From: Cristatella mucedo
Taxonomy: Eukaryota > Bryozoa > Phylactolaemata > Cristatellidae
DNA: 64,000 nt
Direction: 5' to 3'
Assembly (NCBI GenBank): GCA_009760855.2
Contig: WPIO01000025.1
Coordinates: 5,113,501 to 5,177,500, forward strand
This document shows, piece after piece, positions 1-32,839 of the stretch (position 1 is the stretch's first letter; each line of letters begins with the position of its first letter). The position numbers were made by a program, and so were the translations under genes. Under the pieces are notes generated by a model. The model saw only the letters and a list, made by a program, of their open reading frames with translations, did no database searches and was not told where the DNA came from.

Positions 1-3120
<3,120 letters not shown>

Positions 3121-3129
3121 GAACTTGCA

Positions 3130-3300
3130 ACCTGTGCCCTCAGTGTATCGCCGATGGAGACTGGCACCCCACGACACAAGTCGTGGGTTTGAGTCTTGCA
3201 GAGGACAATCCTTTATTGTCTGCTGCGTTGTGATCGACACAAAACCTCCTCTGATGATATAAATGAGGCACTTGGGTCAGCCAACCTTTTCTTTAATTTT
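3130..3300 (+). mobile_element. SINE-A copy (tRNA-derived), degenerate
   Basis: The order of blocks matches the better copies at 40.7, 61.5 and 62.5 kb: a GTCGTGGGTTTGAGTC B-box-like block near 3181-3197, then CAATCCTTTATTGTC, a CTGC-rich stretch, and an ATATAAATGAGGC 3' block near 3258. The tRNA A-box part is poorly preserved. Named SINE-A only for this annotation. Confidence 0.6.
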
Positions 3301-4029
3301 ACAATTTGTTTGGTGGCAATTCAAAAATTATTTGTGACTTCAAGGTCTGCCACATCATTCTTGGCACCAAATGGGCATCGAGAGCTTCTCGGATTGTGCG
3401 TGCAATATAGAAAAGCTACTATAACATCAGTTTTAGTGACATCAACAGAAAGAACGAGATAACGTAGGTAAATTATCTTAACATTCACTTGCAGCACAGA
3501 GAATTCAGATAACAGTTAATGGGACATCCCTACAGTAAATCCTGAATCTCCATAACTTTTATGATCTTGAGCATGAACATGTCATGTTTCCTGGTAAGGT
3601 ATGTTGCCCACATTTGCCTCTCTGCATCCAGGCAGACTTTGTACGGTACCATATAAGCATCTGAAAAAATTAAAGAAAAATTGCAGATACAAAATCTTCA
3701 CGACTCTACCGAAATCTATCGATTGCAGTCGCAAGCATATCCTATATCTAAGCTAGTGGCTGTTTCATGAGCATGTTTGCCCTAAGGAATCAGGTGACTA
3801 GTGATGCTTGTTACCTAAAAACTTTCCACGTCACATAAGTTTGCAGCCATAAGATCCAACAGAGGCTGGAAATTATGTTGTCAGAAGCTTTAATGCATGT
3901 GGAGGAACAAACTTAGCCTGACATTGGGAATTAGTGACCTTACCAACTGTATGTTCACTCCCTCCAACCATGGGCATACCTAGGTGGCTAGAGAGATCGC
4001 ACTTGGAACCCACTCGGCCAGAGTATATA

Positions 4030-4205
4030 CAGTCGACTCTGCTTATAGGAATATGCTCAAGCCGGCAAATGGCCATTCTTATAGGTGGAGTATTCTCATA
4101 TGTGGAGTGGGATTATAGCTAGAGAAAATCTGGGGTGCAGAATTGCTATTCTTATAACTGGAGTATTCCTAGGTCCGATATTTTTATCCAATGAGTCGAC
4201 TATAG
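4030..4205. mobile_element. Short MITE with pogo/Tigger-like termini (copy 1)
   Basis: It begins CAGTCGACTCTGCTTATAGG directly after TA and ends with the inverse GAGTCGACTATAG. Terminal inverted repeats starting CAGTCGACTC with TA target sites are typical of pogo/Tigger-type Tc1/mariner elements. No transposase is present. The block CCGGCAAATGGC lies just inside the 5' terminus and recurs inverted in copy 2. The class is inferred from termini only. Confidence 0.55.
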
Positions 4206-4222
4206 TGATATATAACTTAGTA

Positions 4223-4520
4223 CAGTCGACTCTGCATATAAGAATATCGGATATAAGAAGTCTGCTTATAAAAATAGCAGTTGTACGTCTGTTTTTTTTG
4301 CAAATTTTACGAAGTTAGAACTCTGCTCTAAGAAACGCACCCAAAAATCGCATTCAAGGAAAAACAACAGACCTCTTTAAATAATATAAGCATTATCATG
4401 TGTCTGAATTTTTTATATTGTTAAATTGACAGTAAAGAAATTCTGTTAAGTTGTAAGCAATATTAGTCTCCGGCAAGTCTATTTGCCGGCCCGAGCCTAT
4501 TCTTATAAGTGGGTCGACTG
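4223..4520. mobile_element. MITE with pogo/Tigger-like termini (copy 2)
   Basis: Starts CAGTCGACTCTGCATATAAG after TA (4221-4222) and ends CTTATAAGTGGGTCGACTG, the inverse of the start, so a roughly 298 bp element with terminal inverted repeats. Its 3' subterminal part carries the inverse of the CCGGCAAAT block in copy 1. The 3' TA is mutated to CA. Non-coding. Confidence 0.55.
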
Positions 4521-4697
4521 CATATCACATATACCACTAAAATAAGCTTGTTGAATTACTCCATTCTTGACGTCACATTTACATTGCTTCCTTCGTGCTA
4601 CATTTAGTCGTACAAAGAGGGTTCTGTTCTGGTTGCAAGGTCGGCGACAGCCCAATAAGTAAATTTTGCTCCAGAGCTGCTTTACAGAATGCCTTTC

Positions 4698-23765
<19,068 letters not shown>

Positions 23766-24960
23766 TAAAACACATGACCTCAGCTCGCCTTAGAGAGTTG
23801 CACCGTAAAAGTACTTGCACGGCGAACTAAAACAATTCATGTTTACCGCCAAAGTGTCAAGGTCGTCGATACGCAAAACTCGCTAGGAAAGTGCCAATTA
23901 TTTTACTCTTAATACAATTATTTAATACTTTTAGATTTAAAATCTCGTTTTTCTATGGATATAAACTTAATTGGTTGCAACTCCTGAAGGCAACTGAGAA
24001 CAAATAGGGCCACTTTACGACTTCCATGGCTACGGCTGACGGTGGGCAGGCCACAGAAGCGGGATGTTGGGCGGAATATTCCACTTGAAGACAGTCTCTT
24101 CCCTCCCGTCTGCTTCCCACCATCTGCATGCGTAGCTTTTTCATCTGCATCGAATTGTATGACTGCATTTTTCAAAGCTCCTAATGTAGCTTGATTCTGA
24201 AATCTTAACTTAGGAGCTGGTCGTTTCCGGAATCGCTTCGAGCTTGTGGTTTCGTTTCTACGACGGCACTCCCCCCCCAACATTGAGTGAGTGGGCTGTG
24301 CCGCTCGATGTGAAATGCAGGTGGGATGTGCTGTTAGCGATTGATGTGAAGGAAGGCTCGGATTTCGGTGGGCGAGAGAGGCGAAGACATTCGTGCTTCC
24401 CCCTGCTCCGTTCGTGGTGAAATTAACTGGCGGTGTTGCACTGGGGCAGCTCTCAGCTTAGCCGCGATGGGAGCCATGCCTTAGTGGGTTCGACTAGGGC
24501 ACCTAGTACAGACCTGGCTCCTGATCCACCGAGCTTGGGTTAGAATGGAGCTTCGTGCAGGCGATACAGTAGGAGATGGACTGACTGATGTGCTTGCCTT
24601 AGCGGGTTTGACTAGGAAAGGTTAGAATGAAGCCTGATGCAGACGATGCGACCAGGATGTGCACCAACTAATGTGCTGAAGTAGAAATAGCAGCTACACG
24701 TGAAGTCGGGAGTTTAGAGAAGAGAGAGTATAAACGAGACGACTGACAGCTTGGGGCTGCAGCTTTGGAAGTCGATGCGAGACTACGCTTCGAGAGCACG
24801 AGAGTCGAACCTACGGAGACAAACAGCTAAATGCAACTTAGACTGCGTAGTTGTGTTCTGTTGGCTACTCGGTTAGCTGCTTGTATCGTGGGGTGCTGTA
24901 GCGGTCCGCCTTCGGGGTTTGGACCATCGCTAGCGACGCGCGCATAGGGTAGTTTATTAT
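23766..24960. other. Intergenic, CpG-richer; likely 5' region of the CTC1-like gene
   Basis: Immediately upstream of the proposed first exon. A 121-codon minus frame with its own ATG (24283-23918, starting MLGGECRRRNETTSSKRF) has no recognised domain and no good donor. It may be an alternative first exon or chance. No TATA box identified. Confidence 0.4.
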
Positions 24961-25165
24961 ACGCGGGCTTCCCGTTGCAGCAAATGTAAAGCGCCTAGGG
25001 AGAGATTGAGTTCTCTGAGGGAGCTTTATCAAGTGCATTATTATTATACGGGAGTTCGTGCAGTTAACTCCGTCGGTCCTGTAGGCATCGCGTAAACCCA
25101 CAGGGTAGTTTGTTATACTCGGGCTTCGGGAGTCACGAAGTTAACTCCGTCGGTCCTGTACACGC
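24890..25165. repeat. Two-copy direct repeat split by an L2 tail
   Basis: CATAGGGTAGTTTATTATACGCGGGCTTC (24943-24971) and GTTAACTCCGTCGGTCCTGT (25063-25082) recur as CAGGGTAGTTTGTTATACTCGGGCTTC (25100-25126) and GTTAACTCCGTCGGTCCTGT (25140-25159). The first copy is interrupted by an L2-type tail at about 24974-25050. Confidence 0.8.
24974..25050 (+). mobile_element. Minimal L2 3'-end insertion (about 77 bp)
   Basis: TTGCAGCAAATGTAAAGCGC, GGGAGAGATTGAGTTCTCTG and (ATT)n: only the last 75-80 bases of the L2 element, inserted in one unit of a direct repeat. Confidence 0.9.
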
Positions 25166-26908
25166 CGCGTGAAGCGCTTGCGCCGGCGCGTACCGCTACT
25201 AACAGGCCCACAACAAACTGTCGCTTTCGGCGCCCAGTTGTAACCGCTCATGTTTTAACCGCGCTGCAGCACTGCATCGCACAGTCTACCGGTAGAGAAC
25301 CGGGGGGGGGACTAGCAGCTATCGCCGCGCGGTTACAGTGTTAGTCGTTGACGCACGTTCTGTGCTGCGCGACTGCAACTAAACTTCGGAACTATACCGC
25401 CCCGTCAATACGGTCTTTCACACTAGGATTGCGGTAAATGCAGTCGACTTGTCGACAGTCGACGCACTCCTCTACAATGTGATGCACTTGACCGCAGCTA
25501 GCTGGGCCGATACCGCAATCTACCGCTAGGGTCGCCTGCTGCGGATTGCTTGAGAACGCGCGTACGTAATGGCGCAATATATTGTGGGTCCACTTGAACG
25601 ATAGCTTAGTGTATTGTACAATACATGCTGGGGCTTCTCGCAGCCTATTTATGGTGGATACGCAACGGATTCAAATGCATTTTGATGGGTTGAAGGTGCG
25701 ACGAGAGCTTTTGCGGCCAATTTGCGTGAGAATAAGCGAGCCGCAACGGCATGAATTTTGGCGTTACATTATAATGACCATACACAAAATATTCACTCGA
25801 AATTCGATATTCGCGCTTGCGATTTTTTTTCGATTTTTGCTTAACTAGAGTGGTCTTCGGTAGACTGCGGTAGATTTCTTTGCACCCAGTGCTGACCAAC
25901 CAGCGCCACCCAGGTTTATGATGTTCCCATTTAAAAGACGTCAAACCACAACGGTCGACGGCTTTGCCCCAGGGCCGCAGCCACTTCTACCAGCTGACTA
26001 TGCGTCAGCCAATACCGGCACTGATCCGGTGATTACCGGCAGCGCTAGCACGAAAGCCTTCTGAGCGCTCGTTTTTGAGCAAATGGATTTCATGGAATTT
26101 TGAAAAAACTTCCCCAAAATTATTGCTCCAGCAACTCGATAAAATTCTAGGAGCGGCCGGGGCAGAAGGAGGAGGCTACGGTGGTTTACTAGGTGGTTTA
26201 CTTTTAAGGAAGCTCATACGGTTGTGGGAGCCTCTCGAAAAAGAAAATGAAGATTACTAGTGGGAAAGTGTATAGCAGGGAGAGCTCAAGCGATGACAAT
26301 GTTAGCAACCCTTGGAGGATTAGAGTAGAAATCTATATATATATGAAGGCTCCCGCGCCGTTTTACCTACAGCAGGCACCAGTGAGTGACGGCGGTCTAA
26401 TCACGAAGTAGTGCTCGTGCTACAAACGTTTGCGACTGCCGAGATGTTAATTCGCGGCTCCTGAATTATAGCGGCGAGATATCGGCGATGCCAGACGATC
26501 CACGGCGAGGCGGCATACAAGCCTCGTGCACAATGTAATGGGCAGCCTTTGAGCACTGTGCGTTGAGCCAGACGCGCGAGTGGCGCCGGTCGGCTGTTCG
26601 GCGGCGCTCCGAAGGGGGGGACGCCGTGCGAGCGCTGCTGCAGTAAGCTGTTTGTAGCTGCCGCTGGACACCAGCAACGGCTGGCTCTCGAATAAACTGC
26701 TGCGAGCTATGGGCGTGGGTTTTGTTGTCTTTAAGTTACGGGCGCACTTCCCCGCTGGCTGCCGAGGTCCGCTGCTGCTGCTGCCGGCGCACCAGCTTTC
26801 GTCGGTGCTCCGAAGCCGGTATTTGGCGTGCGTCGGTGTGGACTAGCACCGCTACGAGTGCAGCCTTTGTGAGTCATGAGGACGTCGGCGGCGCACGAGC
26901 CGCTAGCA
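25166..26908. other. Intergenic, CpG-rich, no recognised gene
   Basis: High CpG, a G9 run at 25302-25310 and short (AT)n near 26333. Open frames on both strands are short and match nothing I recognise. Unlike its neighbours this stretch is almost free of L2 copies. Confidence 0.45.
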
Positions 26909-27095
26909 TAGTGGCTCTCAACCTTCCTAATGCCGTGACCCTTTACTACAGCTTCTCATTCTGTGGCGACCACCAAACGTAAAATTATTGTGTGCGAAAT
27001 GTGGAAATGCGTGTTTTCCGACGGTCTTAGGCGATCCCTGTGAAAGGGTCGTTCGACTCTGAAAGGGGTCGCGACCCACAGGTTGAGAACCGCTG
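26909..27095. mobile_element. SPIN-type non-autonomous hAT element
   Basis: A 187 bp element with terminal inverted repeats TAGTGGCTCTCAACCT and (inverse) CAGCGGTTCTCAACCT. Internal blocks CCTAATGCCGTGACCCTTTA, GTTTTCCGACGGTCTTAGGC and GGGTCGCGACCCACAGGTTG match, from memory, the SPIN (Space Invaders / OposCharlie3 / URR1) non-autonomous consensus along its whole length. An exact 8-bp target duplication is not visible. No transposase. Confidence 0.85.
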
Positions 27096-28895
27096 TGCCC
27101 TGTTCGAATGGCTCGGTGCAGGAAGTGTCGGACGATTGCGGGAGCCTGTTAGCAATCGTCGTTGCGCCAGTCTCGTTGCTAGCGATTACTTGAGCGAACA
27201 TTGAACCTGAAAGATTGGCGCCATCGAGCTATGTAGGGAAAGAAATATTGAGTGCCTGAACGCTAAAATAGCTGCATTCTCTACCGAACATCAGCATTGT
27301 AAGAAAGGCTCCCCCGATTAACTTTTGCGAGCTACCAAAAATTAAACAAATTGACGAGTAGCCTTGTTCTCATCTGAAGCGAATTATAAATATACGCTCG
27401 TGACAAGAATTTTGCGAGGCAGCACTTGCGGCCGATCAGTCTATAGCAGCGTTCGGACGTACTGATTTTGAGAGTGCGAATAACCTGAAGGCAGAAGTAA
27501 ATCAACAGCTGAAGCAAATGAACTATCTGCTGTAAATGCTGCTGCTCGCCGGAAGTCTGCTGAGTGTAATTCCGAGTCTGCAACGACGAGACTGGAGCAT
27601 GAATACGCTAATGACGGCAGCAGTATTGCAATTACTGCGGCTAGCCTGGACGATATGAGGGACGATAAGATTTGCACGCGAGAGCACGGCAATGGCTATT
27701 TATAACGTGCAGCTGTCCAATATAGTAGCCTTGACTGACAACGCCGCCGAACTGATGCGGCTGTTCTTTCCCCGCGTCTGCTATAGCCACTGGGGAGACT
27801 TCACGTTCATGGACTGCCACTTCGATATCGGACAAGCTGCTTTAAGTCTGAGCGAGCATACCGCGGTCGGCATGTACACTACAAGTAATGAGACTGTGGC
27901 CAATTCCCGCTACGGGCCCGACGAATGCCTTTGCTTTTGATGCGACGAGCATGCAGTAATAAGGCAATAGATCACGCTCCACTGCTTTGCACTGACGTGA
28001 CAGACTCGCGGCTTGTCTATCTTATATAAACTACTTCTTCGTTTCCGCGACGATTCCTCTTAGGCTTTTTGTCTACTTGCGGTGGCTCCTTATTCGGCGC
28101 TTCGCAGCGTCTTCGTCACTTCCTCCGCGACGATTAGTCCGCTGCCTGCCACGTGCAGCTTCACGAACGCAATGCCGCCATCGTCGCGCGCAGTCATGCC
28201 GCCGAACTTAGTGCATCCACGACCATGCTTCTGCGGCTAAAATTGGCGCGTCGTAAAAGCGAACGGGTCGAAATTTTTCTGATTTACAGCAACTCCACTG
28301 TTCACTGCGTCTCGTAGGTCTTCCAACGGGTGCACGTTCCGACAAGAAGCTTGATGCTACACGGCGTACCCTACAGACTGTCGAACTCAATTTAAGGCAG
28401 GCGAGACTGAATTACTGAGATGATGCCAATCATGTATCTGATGAGTCGCAGTTCCAATGGCCCGTACTAGAGTGCAGGGAGCTCTACTCCCCCTTGTGCT
28501 GCATGTAAAAATTGCGTTCTAGTTTGACATGGCTATTGAGAATAGGGCTTAAGGTAGAGGTGCTCGCTTGTCTCCAGCATGTTAAGTGCTGACGTCTTCA
28601 GAGTCTGAAAAGCGAAGGATTTTTTGAGACGCATTGAAGCCCAGCTCGATGCTGTGGTGGCTGTTTGGTGATTAGAATGAATAAAAGACAAATGCAACGA
28701 CAGCTGAGAAGAAGACGTTAGAAAAACGTAGGTGTTAATTTATTTCAGAGCCTAACGAGGTTGCGAAGCCGAACGACGCTACTAACCATCTTTTTCTATC
28801 CATGCCGAGGTAGGCCTGAATTTAAGGAGGGGTTGAGACAACGGCGGCGGGCTAGATCAGCCTGACTAAGACTGCCAAAACATCATTCGCAATAC
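27096..28895. other. Intergenic, no recognised gene
   Basis: Contains an ATG-less open frame on the plus strand at about 27478-27702 (reading KSTAEANELSAVNAAARR, then ATTRLEHEYAND) with charged, helical composition, and an 82-codon frame at 27692-27940. Neither has a recognised domain. Confidence 0.4.
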
Positions 28896-29310
28896 CAGAA
28901 TTAAAACTACTAGGAATCGATTAAGTGTGACCCATAACCTTAAATCCTTCGGTAACCACGCCTTTAGTTAGTAAGCTCCCAAAGTCTGGAACTCACTTCC
29001 GACTGGTGTCACGACAAACACTGACTTGGCGACATTTAAAAAGAAGCTACAATGCATCTAATTATCACAGAACTTAGTGGGTCATGTGATTCGTCCTTTG
29101 TGTGCTTATGCGTGCTGACACTGCTTGCAGCTAACCACCACATTTGAATGTTGACCTGGCGCATATCATCTAACCATGCTGTGCTTGCTGTCATTGAGCA
29201 TGCTACCACTGATAATACGATTATGCTTCCTTTGCAGCTATTGTAAAGTGCCTAGAAAGAGTTCAAATTATCTGGAGGCGCTATAGCAAAAGTATTAACA
29301 ATATTGTTAT
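28896..29310 (+). mobile_element. L2 LINE 3' end, decayed
   Basis: CTTAAATCCTTCGGTAACCA and AAAGTCTGGAACTCACTTCC are the [20 protein letters not shown] region; the 3' untranslated part and GTAAAGTGCCTAGAAAGAG tail follow to about 29310. Confidence 0.85.
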
Positions 29311-29504
29311 TATCAATATTATCGTGTCAAAGTTCATGGTGAGGCGGCATATATTCTTAAGTGTGGCAAAGTGCAGTGAATTGCATTCAGCGTTGAGCCG
29401 AGCGAAAGTTGCCATTGAGGCTTTGGGCCACTCAAAAGTTAAGTAGTGTTCTGGACGCCATGCAAGAGCTGTTGCAAGCCGTTGCCGATGCTGATCTCAT
29501 GTAA

Positions 29505-29665
29505 CCGAGCTGGTTTGGTCCAGCGGTCAAGGTGCTCGCCCCGACCGAGGCCTGGCCGAGGTCGTGGGCTCGAGCCCCGAGGCACATGTGAAGCGCCTGA
29601 ATAGAGATTTAGTTCTCTTAGGGTGCTATACAAATGAATTATATTATTATAATATTATTAACCAT
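29505..29665 (+). mobile_element. SINE-B copy: tRNA head joined to L2 tail
   Basis: AGCTGGTTTGGTCCAGCGGT (A-box-like) and GGTCGTGGGCTCGAGCCCCG (B-box-like) form a tRNA-like head. After it comes GTGAAGCGCCTGAATAGAGA, TTTAGTTCTCTTAGGGTGCT, ATACAAATGAATTATATTAT. The second half is the 3' end of the L2 LINE in slightly altered form. Confidence 0.88.
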
Positions 29666-30339
29666 CCGTCGCTGTCAAATAGACTTCTCAACGATACGTA
29701 CAATGGACTCCTTATATTGTAAGTTGTGGGCGCTCCTCGTTGTACCTTGTTCAGTTCTGTCGGGTACGCTGCTCCGTGCCGCTGCTCTGCACCTACAAGT
29801 CCTTTGCTAAAGCTCCGAGGCTCGGGGTTTGAAGAGTATTTTTCACGCTTCGGCGATAACCAGCACCGCTCCGAGCGCTGCGTTTGTGGCCTCAAGACTT
29901 CAGCGTAGAAGTGGCTACGCACTGATGCCGGTGGTAGAAGAATACGGCGGCAATGAGGAGCATTCACCTGAAACTTCATCGGTATCATAAATCCTCATCC
30001 ATGGCATATGGCATATGGCATATGACATTCGATTCAACCACCAGCCACCGACGACCGCTCGTTTCCATCACCACCACTAGCGTAGCACTCTCTTACGATG
30101 CCAATAGCACAGCTCAACTGCGTCTGTCTCAAAGTTTAGAGCTCAACTGCAGGACGATTACACGACTTAGGCTTCAATGCCGCCTAACTGCAGATAATGA
30201 CGTATACAGATTCTAGTTATTATTATAGTGGAACCATGGATTATATCTTGCCAGTCATACTATAGCTAATGTGTCGCGCCAACGCATCACAGCTCCCTCT
30301 TGAAATTGCATCTTAAACTATTTGGGATTAGGTCTTATC

Positions 30340-31195
30340 TCAGCTGGAGAATTCACAGAGTAGGTGGAAATGAAAAATGACCATCTGGTGAGCCTTTCGC
30401 AAGGGATGTCCCGTTATCCTTCTCACGAGTCCACTCCTGTTCACAGTTTATAGCTTCCCTCGTGTCTATGTTATCGTCAAGCACAAACTAGGCTGTCATT
30501 TTTATGCTGACGACACGCCGCTGTATTTGTGCTTTGATCCTAACCTTCCGTGCAGCATCCTAACCTGTCTCAGCTACCTAAGAGCGACCATTGCTTAGAG
30601 TCACCATTGGATGGAATCAAACTGACCCAAATCTAACGATGATACAACCAACTTAATAGTCATGGAAAAACTTAGTGTGACTCACAAAACTGCAGACTCA
30701 GAAACTGTAAAGCATAACTTCCCAAATAGACCCTACCAGCATGCATGTATCTCCGGTAGCGTCGAAGTGGAAATCTGTGTGTTCTCTTCACAATAACTTG
30801 TCGTCAGATTAGCACATCAGCTCCACAGTCAAGTCTCCCTACTTTAACCTACGTAATTTTGCAAAAATACAATTCGGGCTTGCTTGGATACATACACTAC
30901 CGTCAGTCTTGGTCATGGAATCGTCACACCCCGACTAGGCTTTTGTAACTCACCACTTGTAAGTCTTCATGCACTTACGATAAAAGGCTTACAATTGGTG
31001 CACAACTCGGCTGCTGTGCTTTTTTTCCGTAAACGTCGCAGCTGCCGCATTAAACCACTACTCACCAATCTATACTAGCTGCCTATCAAATTGCGTATCG
31101 ATTTTAAGATCCTGCAGCTCACCTTTAGGTACCCTAATTTTCTTGCTTCTGCTAATCTATCTGAATTATTTCACTGATGGCCTACCACCACGCTA
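30340..31195 (+). mobile_element. L2 LINE RT fragment, heavily decayed
   Basis: TTTTTATGCTGACGACACGCCGCTGTATTTG encodes the FYADDTPLYL active site, followed by remnants ending with GGCTTACAATTGGTGCACAA (RLQLVHNSAA). Numerous stops. Confidence 0.85.
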
Positions 31196-31389
31196 TGGGC
31201 GACGTGTTATTCAATAATAGTAAACGTCTGTATAAGAATGAGTGAGAATAACTTCTATTGAACATGGAGAAATAATTGCATCTCTTTTTAGTCATTTTAA
31301 ATATGCAATAAAGGAAGCATTTAATTGAGTTAGTTATGATATGAATGCACACGAAGGAAAACTCGGCTGATGAGAGAAAATTCTCCGAG

Positions 31390-31580
31390 GTACGGGTGGA
31401 TTGTTAGCTTCTTTTTAAACGCAGCCACGTCAGGTATTATTGACGTCAGTTGGCTGCAGCAGCACAGCACCGGCGATTTCGAGGCAAGGTGACTGGCCCC
31501 AAAGAAGGACGGTGATTAATTGTAGAAAACTCTGCTGAGAGGTACTCTGTAACTAGCAAAGTGACTATAATAAAGTGAGC
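31390..31580 (-). mobile_element. L2 LINE C-terminal remnant
   Basis: GTTAGCTTCTTTTTAAACGC and neighbouring bases match the inverse of the last L2 codons (FKRNLKT...). Weak and short. Confidence 0.4.
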
Positions 31581-32785
<1,205 letters not shown>

Positions 32786-32839
32786 GTCACAGTTTACTTG
32801 TCAAGACTGTCGGGGTTAAGCTGAAAATGTTTTTGCGTA

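Noticed and set aside
23918-24283. 121-codon minus-strand frame with ATG just upstream of the CTC1-like gene
   Set aside because: No domain, no usable donor, and it contains C-run and low-complexity parts; kept only as a note.
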